Assembly: GCF_004403985.1 (NCBI RefSeq)
Contig: NZ_SOHL01000023.1
Coordinates: 1 to 64,000, forward strand
DNA from: Cryobacterium gelidum
GTDB taxonomy: Bacteria > Actinomycetota > Actinomycetes > Actinomycetales > Microbacteriaceae
DNA length: 64,000 bases
Reading direction: 5' to 3'
Made by a program: the position numbers and the translations under genes. Below are positions 47,602-57,003 of the stretch, piece after piece; the first letter of the stretch is position 1, and each line of letters begins with the position of its first letter. The notes under the pieces were generated by a model. The model was given only the letters and a program-made list of their open reading frames with translations, made no database searches and was not told the origin of the DNA.

Positions 47602-48614
47602 TGGCCAGTTTCTCGCAGTTCGGAAATGACCTCTACACGGGTGCGCGTTCGCTCAATATCGTCGGGCGTCGCAAACTGTGGTATCTCATCGCCGGTGGCA
47701 TGATCCTCATTGCCCTCGTCGGTCCGTTCCTGCTGCGCGGTGGCTTCGTCTTCGGTATCGAATTCACCGGGGGTAGCGAGTTCGTCGTTTCGCAGACGAC
47801 GAGCCAGTCAGAGACCACGGCAACGGACGCGGTCGCGAGCGTCGTCCCCGAAGCCGTCGCGAAGGTTTCCACCGTCGGTTCTGACGGTGTCCGGGTGCAG
47901 ACTGATCAGCTGTCGGAAGGGCAGACGTCGGGAGTGCGTGACGCTCTCGCTGCGGCCTATGACGTGCCGGTCACGGAAGTCGCGACCTCCTTCATCGGGG
48001 CGACCTGGGGGCAGGACATCACCGGACAGGCACTTCGGGCCCTCGTGGTTTTCCTGATACTCGCCGGCATCATCATGGCCGTGTACTTCCGAACGTGGAA
48101 GATGTCGGTGGCGGCCATGGTGGCGCTGCTGCACGACCTCGTCATCACGGCCGGTTTCTACGGAATCACGGGTTTTGAAATCACGCCGGCGGCAGTGATC
48201 GGTTTCCTCACTATTCTGGGCTATTCGCTGTACGACACCGTTGTGGTCTTCGACAAGATTCGCGAGAACACCAATCTGGACGGTTCAGGCTCGAGCCGGA
48301 CCTTCTCCGAGTCGGTCAACCTCGCCGTCAACCAGACGCTCGTGCGCTCGATCAACACCTCGGTCGTGGCGGCCCTGCCCGTGGCATCCATTTTGTTCAT
48401 CGGTGCGTTCGTTCTGGGTGCCGGCACCCTGCGCGACATCTCGCTCGCGTTGCTCATCGGAGTTCTGGTCGGTACCTACTCGACCATATTCATTGCGACA
48501 CCGCTCTACGCCCAGCTGCGAAACGGTGAGGATGCCATTCGCAAACACGACAAGAAGGCCCTCGCCGCGCGTGCCAAGGCCTCGTCTCCAGCCGCGGAGA
48601 GCCTCACCGCCTAG
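47601..48614 (+). CDS. secF: Protein translocase subunit SecF
   Basis: The 337-residue partner of SecD has the N-terminal helix and GIEFTGGSEFVV block (about 50-62), an extracytoplasmic domain, then helices with ALLHDLVITAGFYGITGFEI and YSLYDTVVVFDKIREN. The protein ends in an Ala/Lys-rich tail. It is coupled to secD through TGATG and followed by a hairpin terminator. Confidence 0.95.
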   Translation: MASFSQFGNDLYTGARSLNIVGRRKLWYLIAGGMILIALVGPFLLRGGFVFGIEFTGGSEFVVSQTTSQSETTATDAVASVVPEAVAKVSTVGSDGVRVQTDQLSEGQTSGVRDALAAAYDVPVTEVATSFIGATWGQDITGQALRALVVFLILAGIIMAVYFRTWKMSVAAMVALLHDLVITAGFYGITGFEITPAAVIGFLTILGYSLYDTVVVFDKIRENTNLDGSGSSRTFSESVNLAVNQTLVRSINTSVVAALPVASILFIGAFVLGAGTLRDISLALLIGVLVGTYSTIFIATPLYAQLRNGEDAIRKHDKKALAARAKASSPAAESLTA

Positions 48615-48636
48615 TCGCAGGCACCCGCACGACGCG

Positions 48637-48666
48637 AAGCGGCCAGCCCCGGCGGGCTGGCCGCTT
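48637..48666 (+). terminator. Hairpin terminator after secF
   Basis: A perfect 13-bp stem (AAGCGGCCAGCCC and GGGCTGGCCGCTT) with loop CGGC starts 23 bases after the secF stop. No U tract follows, as is frequent in actinobacteria. Confidence 0.7.
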
Positions 48667-48786
48667 CTGGGTACGGCCGGTATTGTATCGCTGGGGGCGT
48701 AAGGATGGCTGCCGCAGAACCGGCATAATTGACAGTACGCAAGCACAGCCCGCGTGTTCTGCCGGGCGTGAAGCCGAGGTGAGACT

Positions 48787-51042
48787 ATGACGGACACGAC
48801 GACCCCCTCCCCGGCATCGCTGCGCCGTCTGGTTCCGCGCATCTTCTCCCGGGCGCAGCCTGCCGGTGCTGTGGATCGTTTGATCAAGACCGTTCGGCTG
48901 AACCACCCCAAGGTCGATCTGTCGGTCATCGAACGCGCGTATACCGCCGCCGAGCGAGCTCACGACGGGCAGTTGCGTCGCAGCGGCGAGCCGTACATCA
49001 CCCACCCCGTCGCCGTGGCTCAGATCTTGGCTGATCTTGGAATCGGCACCAAAACCATCGCTGCCGCCCTGCTGCACGACACCGTGGAAGACACCGATTA
49101 CACGCTCGACGCCCTGCGCGCCGATTTCGGCGATGAAATCGCCATGCTCGTTGACGGGGTCACCAAGCTCGACAAGGTGAAATACGGCGACTCGACTCAG
49201 GCCGAGACCGTACGCAAGATGATCGTCGCAATGTCCAAAGACATTCGGGTGCTCATCATCAAACTCGCCGACCGGCTGCATAATGCGCGCACCTGGGGTT
49301 TCGTGCCCAACGAATCCGCCGTGCGCAAGGCCACTGAGACCCTGGAAATCTACGCGCCCCTCGCGCACCGCCTGGGCATCCAGACGATCAAATGGGAACT
49401 CGAAGACCTGTCCTTCGCCGTGCTGTATCCCAAGTTGTATGCCGAGATCGAAAGCCTGGTCAAGCAGCGCACGCCGCAGCGCGAGGAGTTCGTTCAGCAG
49501 GTCATCGACACGATCAGCGACGACCTCAAATCGGCGCGCATTCGTGGCAAGGTCGCCGGTCGACCCAAGCAGTATTACTCGATCTACCAGAAAATGGTCG
49601 TGCGTGGCCGTGAGTTCGATGAGATCTACGACCTCGTCGGTATTCGCGTTTTGGTGAACTCCGTGCGGGACTGCTACGCGGTGCTGGGTTCCATCCACGC
49701 TCGGTGGACTCCACTGCCCGGCCGGTTCAAGGACTACATCGCCACGCCGAAGTTCAACCTGTACCAGTCGCTGCACACGACGGTGCTCGGGCCGAGCGGT
49801 CGCGCCGTAGAAATTCAGATTCGCACCACCGAGATGCACGAGCGCGCCGAATTCGGCGTCGCCGCGCACTGGAAGTACAAGGAACAGGTCAACGGCAAGA
49901 GTGCCGGCGGTGCCGGGCCCCAGAGCGACACCGACATGGCCTGGCTCGCCCACATTTCTGACTGGCAGGCTGAAACGGCCGACCCGGGCGAGTTCCTCGA
50001 CTCTTTGCGCTATGAGATCGGCGCCAAAGAGGTCTACGTCTTCACGCCTAAGGGCCGCGTCATTGGCCTCCCCTCCGGTGCTACGCCGGTCGACTTCGCC
50101 TACGCGGTGCACACCGAGGTCGGCCACCGAACCATGGGCGCCAAGGTCAACGGCCGCTTGGTACCGCTCGAGAGTGAGGTCGTCACGGGCGACGTTGTCG
50201 AGGTGTTCACCTCGAAGAACCCTGACTCCGGCCCGAGCAAGGACTGGCTCAACTTCGTCAAGAGCCCCCGGGCACGCAACAAGATTCGGCAGTGGTTTAC
50301 CAAGGAACGACGCGACGAGGCCATTGAACAGGGCCGCGACGCGATCGCGCGGGCCATGCGCAAGCAGAACCTTCCGCTGCAGAAGCTGATGAATCAGGAC
50401 TCTTTCGCGGAGGTTGCGGCTCTCCTCAAGTACGAAGATGTGTCGGCGCTGTATGCGGCCGTCGGTGAGGGGCATGTCTCAACCCAGTCCGTGCTCGAAA
50501 AGGTCGTCTCCTCGGTGCAGAGCATCGAAGACAACGACAGTAACGATTATCCGATTGCAGCCCGGGGTCGGCCGCAAACCTCCCGCAACGGGGACTCGGG
50601 AGTGCTCGTGCGCGGCGCGCCGGACATTCTGGTCAAGCTCGCCCGCTGCTGCACTCCGGTGCCCGGAGATAAAATCGTCGGCTTCGTCACCCGCGGCGCC
50701 GGCGTCTCGGTACACCAGGCGGTCTGCCACAACGTGCAATCATTGCTCAAAGAACCCGAACGTATGATCGAGGTCGAGTGGGCCCCCACCTCGAAGAGCC
50801 TGTTCCTCGTGCACATTCAGATCGAAGCCCTCGACCGCTCTGGACTGCTCTCCGACGTCACCCGCGTGCTGTCGGAGCACCACGTGAACATTCTTTCGGC
50901 CACCGTCAACACCTCAAGAGACCGCCTGGCGATCAGCCGCTTCGTATTCGAGATGGGGGACACCACCCACCTCGACCGCGTGCTGAACGCCGTGCGTCGC
51001 ATCGATGCTGTCTATGACGTCTACCGGGTCAGCGACGGCTAA
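48787..51042 (+). CDS. rel: Bifunctional (p)ppGpp synthetase/hydrolase Rel
   Basis: The 751-residue enzyme makes and degrades the stringent-response alarmone. The HD hydrolase domain has YITHPVAVAQIL and LLHDTVEDTDYTL with the metal ligands intact; the synthetase domain has GRPKQYYSIYQKM and EIYDLVGIRVLV. A TGS domain follows (EVYVFTPKGRVIGLPSGATP), then a zinc-finger-like region with LARCCTPVPGDKIVGF and a C-terminal ACT domain. Both catalytic centres look complete, as in the single Rel of actinobacteria. Its stop overlaps the stop of the opposing AbiEi-like gene. Confidence 0.95.
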   Translation: MTDTTTPSPASLRRLVPRIFSRAQPAGAVDRLIKTVRLNHPKVDLSVIERAYTAAERAHDGQLRRSGEPYITHPVAVAQILADLGIGTKTIAAALLHDTVEDTDYTLDALRADFGDEIAMLVDGVTKLDKVKYGDSTQAETVRKMIVAMSKDIRVLIIKLADRLHNARTWGFVPNESAVRKATETLEIYAPLAHRLGIQTIKWELEDLSFAVLYPKLYAEIESLVKQRTPQREEFVQQVIDTISDDLKSARIRGKVAGRPKQYYSIYQKMVVRGREFDEIYDLVGIRVLVNSVRDCYAVLGSIHARWTPLPGRFKDYIATPKFNLYQSLHTTVLGPSGRAVEIQIRTTEMHERAEFGVAAHWKYKEQVNGKSAGGAGPQSDTDMAWLAHISDWQAETADPGEFLDSLRYEIGAKEVYVFTPKGRVIGLPSGATPVDFAYAVHTEVGHRTMGAKVNGRLVPLESEVVTGDVVEVFTSKNPDSGPSKDWLNFVKSPRARNKIRQWFTKERRDEAIEQGRDAIARAMRKQNLPLQKLMNQDSFAEVAALLKYEDVSALYAAVGEGHVSTQSVLEKVVSSVQSIEDNDSNDYPIAARGRPQTSRNGDSGVLVRGAPDILVKLARCCTPVPGDKIVGFVTRGAGVSVHQAVCHNVQSLLKEPERMIEVEWAPTSKSLFLVHIQIEALDRSGLLSDVTRVLSEHHVNILSATVNTSRDRLAISRFVFEMGDTTHLDRVLNAVRRIDAVYDVYRVSDG

Positions 51043-51644
51043 CCGACATTGGTCGTGCTGCCCGGTTCGCTCTGCTGACGGAGCGCGGACAGGGCGACGC
51101 TGACGGCCGCGAATCGGGCGACGGCGTTTGTGCTGTGAGCCGGGCTGCCGCGCTTGCACAGGCTCACAGCGGTCGATACATCGGGAAACTCGCCGTAGTG
51201 CAGCAGGCGGGCCAGCAGGGCGGTCAGGTTGAACGTTGCTATCGACGTCGGTGTATAGCGGGCAAGATCGACGGCGGTACGCAGGGGAGTGGTGACCCTC
51301 ACTCCCGAAATGGTGCGCACGTCATCGGGAGTCCGCACAATTTCGCGTACCCGAACCCGCGGTGACCACAGTGCGGTCGTCCGCGCGCCGATCAGCACAC
51401 AGAATTGGTGGCGGCGCGGCTCTGGAGCCACGCCGTAAATCCACGCGGCGGTGAGCTGTTCGGCGATGGCGCGGGGCGGGACCAGCTGGCTGGCGGCGAG
51501 GGCCCGATTGGAGCATCCGTCTATTTCATCGATCACGCACCAGGAATCGGCGACTTGAAAGACCTGCCCGTCCAGACGGGCGCCGCAGAGCTCTGCGAGC
51601 GGCAAGTCGCTGAGCGTGAACGCTCGTCCCCAATGCTGTGCCAT
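51039..51644 (-). CDS. AbiEi-like (type IV antitoxin-family) orphan protein
   Basis: The 201-residue product resembles actinobacterial AbiEi/DUF559-neighbour proteins. The clearest block is RTISGVRVTTPLRTAVDLARY (written here as its core GVRVTTPLRTAVDLAR), preceded by HQFCVLIGARTTALWSP and a helical C-terminus. An N-terminal winged-helix, usual in AbiEi antitoxins, is not evident. No toxin-like nucleotidyltransferase is adjacent, so antitoxin function is doubtful. The start is uncertain (ATG 51644, or further upstream to 51728). It is convergent with rel, sharing CTAA. Confidence 0.6.
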   Translation of the reverse strand: MAQHWGRAFTLSDLPLAELCGARLDGQVFQVADSWCVIDEIDGCSNRALAASQLVPPRAIAEQLTAAWIYGVAPEPRRHQFCVLIGARTTALWSPRVRVREIVRTPDDVRTISGVRVTTPLRTAVDLARYTPTSIATFNLTALLARLLHYGEFPDVSTAVSLCKRGSPAHSTNAVARFAAVSVALSALRQQSEPGSTTNVG

Positions 51645-51748
51645 GCCACCAGAATTGCGCTGAACCAGATCCAGACTCCCCAAGGAGCCTGGATCTGTGG
51701 ATAAAGCGGTTACGCATCGAAGGTGCATAACTTCGCGGGGTTCTGCTG

Positions 51749-51850
51749 CCGTGCTGGTTTCTAAGCCACTTTGGTTACTGAGCCGTGCTGGTTACTGAAC
51801 CGTGCTGATTGCTGAGCCATGCTGGTTACGGAGCTGCGCTGGCTACTGGC
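51749..51850. repeat. Degenerate 17-nt tandem repeat over the stop codon of the DUF349 gene
   Basis: Six contiguous 17-base units with plus-strand consensus CCGTGCTGGTTACTGAG fill 51749-51850. On the minus strand the consensus is CTCAGTAACCAGCACGG, and the TAG stop of the DUF349 gene (51843-51845) lies at the TAA position of the first unit. The unit nearest the gene is the most diverged because it is partly coding. Confidence 0.8.
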
Positions 51851-53084
51851 CGATGGCCTTGAGCCAGGTCTTACGGGCTTCGAGTGCTTCGGTCGCGTCC
51901 TTGATGGCACGGGCATCCCGCCCCTTCTGGGCCGTGGCCAGTTCAGCCTCGAGTTTGGCGATCGCATCGTTCAGCTGGCCGGCGAGGCCCTCGGTGCGGG
52001 CCTTGGTCTCCGGGTTGTTGCGCTTCCAATGGTCGTCATCGAGCTTGCGCACCACCGCTTCCACCTTGCGAAGGCGATCCTCGATCGGCTTGACCTGGTC
52101 ACGGGGAACCTTGCCAATGAGGTCCCACTTGCGCTGGATCGTGGTGAGCGTGTCGCGCGCGGCGTTGCGGTCGGTGGCACTGAGCAGGGTCTCGGCCTCG
52201 GTCACCAGTGCGAGCTTCTGCACCAGGTTGGCGGAGAACTCCTCGTTGTCCTGAGCTTCAACCTCGCTCTTGACCGAGTAGAGCACGTCACCAGCGGCCT
52301 TGAACTTCGCCCACATGGCGTCGTCCTGCTTCTTGCCGCTGCGACCGGCTTTCTTCCACTCGTCGAGCAGGGCGCGATACGCCGAGACGCCATCGGCGCC
52401 CCGCGGGGCGAGACCCTCGGCCTGTTCGATCAAATGTTGCTTCTTCGTGCGCACGTCTTTGTGAGCGCTGTCGAGCTCAGCGAAGAACGCTTTGCGGTTT
52501 TGCTCGATGGTGGTGCGTGCGGCCCGAAAACGCTTCCATAGGTCGTTGGCCTCACCCTTGGGAATGCGGGGAGCGTCGTGCTGGTGCGCCTGCCATTTGG
52601 CGAACAAGGCGTCGAGAGCAGCGCTGGTCTGCTTCCACTGTGTCTTGGCCGGGTCTTCGGCGGCCAGGCGCTCGGCCTCGGTCACAATCTCGGCCCGCTC
52701 GGCGACGGCGGCAGCGGATGCGGCCTTCGTCTCGATGCTCTGCTGCTCGGTCAGCTCACTGACGGCTCCGCCGAGGGCGCCGAGCCGCTCGGCCAGCGCG
52801 GCCAGGTTTCCGACCGCGTTGGCGTTGGCGACCGCAACGGTCAAGTTGGCGACCGACTTGGCAATGTCCGCGGCCGGAGCGCCACCCTTCGCTCGCTGCT
52901 CGAGCAGGGTGACCTGACCATTGAGCTCAACATATTTGCGTTCGAAGTAGGCGAGGGCCTCTTCCGGAGTGGCATCCGGATACTGGCCGACAGCGCGTTC
53001 ACCCTCTGCCTCGCGCACGTACACCGTGCCGGTTTCGTCTACGCGACCCCATGGTTGCTGATCTGTCGTAGTCAAGAGCGTCAC
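51843..53084 (-). CDS. DUF349 repeat protein
   Basis: The 413-residue, strongly helical protein contains several DUF349 units, each with a W-x2-F/L core (for example KTQWKQTSAALDALFAKWQ, DLWKRFRAARTTIEQNR, AMWAKFKAAGDVLYS, KRKWDLIGKVPRDQ-type segments). An N-terminal region includes WGRVDETGTVYVREAEGERAVG. The function is unknown; coiled-coil scaffolding is plausible. No partner gene is evident. Its stop codon lies in a 17-nt tandem repeat. Confidence 0.87.
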   Translation of the reverse strand: MTLLTTTDQQPWGRVDETGTVYVREAEGERAVGQYPDATPEEALAYFERKYVELNGQVTLLEQRAKGGAPAADIAKSVANLTVAVANANAVGNLAALAERLGALGGAVSELTEQQSIETKAASAAAVAERAEIVTEAERLAAEDPAKTQWKQTSAALDALFAKWQAHQHDAPRIPKGEANDLWKRFRAARTTIEQNRKAFFAELDSAHKDVRTKKQHLIEQAEGLAPRGADGVSAYRALLDEWKKAGRSGKKQDDAMWAKFKAAGDVLYSVKSEVEAQDNEEFSANLVQKLALVTEAETLLSATDRNAARDTLTTIQRKWDLIGKVPRDQVKPIEDRLRKVEAVVRKLDDDHWKRNNPETKARTEGLAGQLNDAIAKLEAELATAQKGRDARAIKDATEALEARKTWLKAIGQ

Positions 53085-53185
53085 CTTTGCTGAGTTGTTG
53101 TGTGTGGATCCGCGGGAGTAAGGAGTGCGGAACCAGGAAATACCGGTATAAGCCTATTGCAATAGCGCAGGGGGATCGATCGATC

Positions 53186-54007
53186 CTACTGAACTGTTAT
53201 CCCCGTGATCGAAGTCGGCACCTTGGGGGCACCGTCCCCGGAACCATCCGCGGTGCCAGCGTCGGTGACCGTGGCCGTGAGCTCATCGAGACCACTGGTG
53301 ACGTGCCCCAGTACCGTATAACCGCCGCCAGCGTCCGAGGGAATGGTGGTGTCGTCGTACACGACGAAGAACTGGCTGCCCATACTGAAGCCGTTCCCAC
53401 CCTGCCGCGCCATCGCGAGCGTACCGGCCGGGTAGACGTTGTCGGTGGGGGCGTTCTCGACCGGACCGTAGCTGTAGCCGGGGCCGTGCGTGGCGTCCGG
53501 ACTCGTGTTCCCGGCGTCGGGATCGCCGCACTGCAGCACAAAGAACCCGCCAGTGGTGAGCCGGTGACAACTGACTCCGTCGTAGAAGCCGCTCTGGGCG
53601 AGACTGATAGTGGACGAGACCCCCTGCGGGGCCAGCGCGCCGTCGAGCTCGATGCCGAGCTTGACATCGTTGAGAGTGAGCGTTCCGGTCCAGGTGCGGC
53701 CCTCAGCGAGGGTGCTCGCCGGCACGTCGCCGAGGTTCTCACCGGCGGCTGCCGTGGCAGCGGGCGTCGCGGCAGGGGTGGCGCTTGCCTTGTCGGTCGC
53801 GGCGGGGGTGCCAGGACCGCCGTTGAAGTAGAACACCTGGGCGACCACGATCACGGTCAGTACGACGAGCAGTCCGCCGCCGGCGATCAGGTTGTCACGC
53901 ACGCGCCGCTTCTGCTGGTACTCGTGCACGGCCCGTCTGGCCTGATAGGAACGGACACGTCCGCGCTCTTCACGTGCTGCACGCTCAAGCTTGTAATTCG
54001 AAGCCAC
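53186..54007 (-). CDS. Membrane-anchored peptidyl-prolyl isomerase (cyclophilin type)
   Basis: The 273-residue product has a basic cytoplasmic N-terminus, one membrane helix (about 40-62), an Ala/Thr-rich linker and an extracytoplasmic cyclophilin domain. That domain has GFYDGVSCHRLTTGGFFVLQ and GDPDAGNTSPDATHGPGY, then NVYPAGTLAMARQGGNGFSMGSQFFVVY in pieces. The conserved Arg after HR is present, and two Cys near the active site may pair. The GTG start at 54007 is fixed by GGAGGGG six bases upstream. It probably folds exported proteins. Confidence 0.88.
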   Translation of the reverse strand: MASNYKLERAAREERGRVRSYQARRAVHEYQQKRRVRDNLIAGGGLLVVLTVIVVAQVFYFNGGPGTPAATDKASATPAATPAATAAAGENLGDVPASTLAEGRTWTGTLTLNDVKLGIELDGALAPQGVSSTISLAQSGFYDGVSCHRLTTGGFFVLQCGDPDAGNTSPDATHGPGYSYGPVENAPTDNVYPAGTLAMARQGGNGFSMGSQFFVVYDDTTIPSDAGGGYTVLGHVTSGLDELTATVTDAGTADGSGDGAPKVPTSITGITVQ

Positions 54008-54115
54008 TTGGAACCCCTCCAAGGCCGTCGGGGTTGGCGACGACCGAACAAAACGTGATCCAGGCACTAACGCGCCCAACCTCGTAGAACTCTACGCACA
54101 AACTACGCTGGAAGA

Positions 54116-55456
54116 ATGTCCGATGCTCAACCAGGTCTGCGCAGTGGTGCGACCCCCCTCGCCGTACGAATGCGCCCGAAAACCCTGGACGAGGTCGCCG
54201 GCCAGCGTCACCTGCTGACACCGGGCTCGCCACTCGTGAGCCTCGCGAGCGACAAGACGGGGGAACGCGGCAGCGTGTCGGTCATTCTCTGGGGACCGCC
54301 CGGCACCGGAAAAACCACGCTCGCGCAGGCCATCGCGCACAGCTCCGGGCGACGGTTCGTTGAGTTATCCGCCGTGACGGCCGGCGTGCGTGATGTGCGT
54401 CAGGTGATGGAAGATGCCCGCACCAATCGCGATTTGTACGGTCTGGCGACGGTATTGTTTCTCGACGAGATCCACCGCTTCTCCAAGGCCCAGCAAGACA
54501 CCTTGCTGCCCGGGGTCGAAAACGGCGTCGTCATCCTGGTCGCCGCGACGACCGAAAACCCATCGTTCTCGATCATTTCCCCCCTGTTGTCTCGTTCCCT
54601 GTTGCTCACCCTCGAAGTTCTCAGCGACGACGACCTCGGCATCGTCGTCGATCGTGCCGTCACCGATGCGCGCGGCTTGGCCGACCGGTTCGAACTCGAA
54701 CCCGAGGCCCGCGGCGCGATCATCCGACTCGCCTCTGGTGATGCCCGGCGGGCACTGACCGCGCTGGAGGCGGCATCCGTTTCGGCCGAATCAACGCTCG
54801 AAGCGGGAGCGACCGGTAAGCCAGTGATCACGACCGATATTGTCTCCCTCGCCGTTGATCGTGCCCTGCTGCGCTACGACCGCAACGGTGACGAGCACTA
54901 CGACGTGATCAGCGCGTTCATCAAATCGGTGCGCGGCAGTGACGTCGACGCCGCGCTGCACTACCTGGCGCGCATGATCGAGGCCGGCGAAGACCCGCGT
55001 TACATTTGCCGCCGCATCATCGTCCTCGCCTCCGAAGACATCGGCATGGCCGACCCGCAATCGCTCCTCATCGCCGTCGCCGCCGCCGACGCCGTGCAAC
55101 TGATCGGCATGCCGGAGGGCCGGATACCGTTGGCCCAGGCCGTCGTGCACCTCGCAACCGCACCCAAGTCCAACGCCGCATACATGGCCCTCGACGCGGC
55201 AATCGCCGACGTGCGGGCCGGCAAGATGGGCCGCGTACCCAAAGGCATGCGCGACGCGCACTACCCCGGTGCCAAACGACTCGGTCACGGCAAGGGTTAC
55301 CTGTATCCGCACGACGATGCGCTCGGCGTGGTCACCCAGCAGTACCCGCCAACGGAGCTGAAAACCACCCGCTATTACGAGCCGACCGAGCACGGCCACG
55401 AGCGCGACATCTCCGCTCGCCTCCTGAAAATCCGCCGCATCGTCCGCGACGAATAA
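54116..55456 (+). CDS. rarA: Replication-associated recombination protein A (RarA/MgsA)
   Basis: The 446-residue AAA+ ATPase is related to clamp loaders and acts at stalled forks. Walker A is [17 protein letters not shown], Walker B is [16 protein letters not shown], sensor 1 [12 protein letters not shown], followed by [20 protein letters not shown] and the C-terminal tetramerisation region typical of RarA. It is divergent from the isomerase gene and followed by a 278-base leader of rpsD. Confidence 0.93.
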   Translation: MSDAQPGLRSGATPLAVRMRPKTLDEVAGQRHLLTPGSPLVSLASDKTGERGSVSVILWGPPGTGKTTLAQAIAHSSGRRFVELSAVTAGVRDVRQVMEDARTNRDLYGLATVLFLDEIHRFSKAQQDTLLPGVENGVVILVAATTENPSFSIISPLLSRSLLLTLEVLSDDDLGIVVDRAVTDARGLADRFELEPEARGAIIRLASGDARRALTALEAASVSAESTLEAGATGKPVITTDIVSLAVDRALLRYDRNGDEHYDVISAFIKSVRGSDVDAALHYLARMIEAGEDPRYICRRIIVLASEDIGMADPQSLLIAVAAADAVQLIGMPEGRIPLAQAVVHLATAPKSNAAYMALDAAIADVRAGKMGRVPKGMRDAHYPGAKRLGHGKGYLYPHDDALGVVTQQYPPTELKTTRYYEPTEHGHERDISARLLKIRRIVRDE

Positions 55457-55734
55457 TTCTCCGCCCTCCGCTCTGGACTTGCCGCGATGGCGGGTTTTCC
55501 GCGGGGTTGCGGATTGGATGTTGGAGCGAGGAGCGGATGAAGCGGTGTGCTAACATTGTCCCTGTCTACAACTGGTTTCGGCATGCGGCTGCGTCCGTTT
55601 CCAGCTTGGAGGGGAAACGTTCTGTAGCCGAACATCCCATGGCACCCAATCCTCTGATCTCCCATGACGTTTGTGCTGTAGTGATACGCACTCGCCCTGG
55701 TATCCCTGTTATTGAGTCCGATTGAAAGGAAACC
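55457..55734. other. rarA-rpsD intergenic region
   Basis: The 278 bases upstream of rpsD hold its promoter and leader. I see no convincing small gene, and no structured S4-binding leader of known type could be recognised. AAAGGA lies just before the rpsD start. Confidence 0.5.
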
Positions 55735-56364
55735 GTGTCTACCAAGTCACGTACCCGCAGTAAAACTCGCCTCTCGCGCGCCCTGGGCATCGCCCTCACG
55801 CCGAAGGCAGCCCGCTTCCTGGAGAAGCGCCCCTATGCACCCGGTGAGCACGGCCGCACCAAGCGCAAGACCGATTCGGACTACGCCGTTCGTCTGCGCG
55901 AAAAGCAGCGTTTACGCGCCCAGTACGGCATCCGCGAAGCCCAGCTCAAGATTGCCTTCGAGCAGGCTCGTCGTCGTCAGGGACTGACCGGTGAGAACCT
56001 CGTTGAGATCCTCGAGACCCGTCTCGACGCTCTCCTCGTCCGTTCCGCGATTGCGCGCACCACGGCTCAGGCTCGTCAGATGATCGTGCACCGTCACATC
56101 CTCGTTGACGGAGAACTCGTCGACCGGCCCTCCTTCCGCGTGAAGCCGGGCCAGCTCATGCACGTCAAGGCTCGCAGCGAGGGCATGGAGCCCTTCCAGG
56201 TTGCAGCAGCCGGCGGACACGTCGACCTGCTCCCCAAGCTCCCGCCGTACCTCGAGGTTGAGCTCGACAAGCTTCAGGCCCGCCTCGTGCGCGCCCCGAA
56301 GCGCATCGAGATTCCCGTGACGTGTGAAGTTCAGCTCGTCGTCGAGTACTACGCAGCTCGATAG
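55735..56364 (+). CDS. rpsD: 30S ribosomal protein S4
   Basis: S4 nucleates assembly of the small ribosomal subunit on 16S rRNA. The 209-residue protein has FLEKRPYAPGEHGRTKRK near residue 30 and the S4 RNA-binding domain from about 98 (LDALLVRSAIARTTAQARQ and IVHRHILVDGELVDRPSF). The N-terminal part has no Cys cluster, so this is the zinc-free form. The GTG start at 55735 follows GAAAGGA. It is a stand-alone gene with its own terminator, away from the alpha operon, as common in Micrococcales. Confidence 0.96.
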   Translation: MSTKSRTRSKTRLSRALGIALTPKAARFLEKRPYAPGEHGRTKRKTDSDYAVRLREKQRLRAQYGIREAQLKIAFEQARRRQGLTGENLVEILETRLDALLVRSAIARTTAQARQMIVHRHILVDGELVDRPSFRVKPGQLMHVKARSEGMEPFQVAAAGGHVDLLPKLPPYLEVELDKLQARLVRAPKRIEIPVTCEVQLVVEYYAAR

Positions 56365-56420
56365 CTAGCAATTCGACTGGTTCTCAATAACCTTCGGGCT
56401 GTTCGCAACCGGTACGCTGA

Positions 56421-56453
56421 AGAGCGGATCACCCCAGGGTGATCCGCTCTTTT
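56421..56453 (+). terminator. Rho-independent terminator after rpsD
   Basis: A perfect 13-bp stem (AGAGCGGATCACC and GGTGATCCGCTCT) with loop CCAG, followed by TTTT. Confidence 0.9.
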
Positions 56454-56499
56454 GTATACCCGGGCTCCGCAGGAGCCGATCGAGCGAAGTGGAGTCACC

Positions 56500-56871
56500 G
56501 TGTCAGGTGGAGATATTGCCGGACTCATCGCTGCCGGCGTGTTCGCGATTTTGGTCGCCGTCATCGCCATTCCGCTGGTCAAGCTGGGGCGGGTCTTCGA
56601 TAAGACGACCGCGGCCATCCAGGAACTCACCGAGGGAATCACCCCGATGCTCGCGGAAACGACAGAGACGATCCGCTCAACCAACCAGCAGCTCGCCCGG
56701 GTCGATACCATCACGAGCAACGTTGCGGATGTCACCGGGAACGTCTCAGCGCTTGTCGCGTTAGTCGCGGCGACGGTCGGCGGGCCGCTGATCAAGCTCG
56801 CCGGGTTCTCGGCCGGGGTAGTGGCGGCCTTTCGCGCCGGGCGGCCGCGGTCCGGGCGCAACCGGGATTGA
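56500..56871 (+). CDS. DUF948 membrane protein
   Basis: The 123-residue protein has an N-terminal membrane helix (IAGLIAAGVFAILVAVIAIPL), a helical DUF948 region (LVKLGRVFDKTTAAIQELTE to NVADVTGNVSALVAL), and a basic end. The family is common just upstream of alaS in actinobacteria; the function is unknown. The GTG at 56500 follows GTGGAG; an upstream in-frame ATG at 56452 lies in the rpsD terminator and was rejected as the start. Confidence 0.85.
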   Translation: MSGGDIAGLIAAGVFAILVAVIAIPLVKLGRVFDKTTAAIQELTEGITPMLAETTETIRSTNQQLARVDTITSNVADVTGNVSALVALVAATVGGPLIKLAGFSAGVVAAFRAGRPRSGRNRD

Positions 56872-57003
56872 CCGGCTACTCTGGAGACGGCGTTGATATT
56901 CCCGCGCCCGACTTATCGATAGCCAAGGCTAGCGGTACCCGGCCTCAGTCGATGCGGTTCTATTGACTCGGTCAGAGGCCGCGCAGATTCAGGGAGAAGT
57001 GCC

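Noticed and set aside
48604..50475. Long minus-strand frame opposite rel
   Set aside because: Antisense shadow of rel; no family similarity.
51039..51728. Type IV toxin-antitoxin pair beside rel
   Set aside because: No AbiEii-type nucleotidyltransferase is adjacent; only a single antitoxin-like gene is present.
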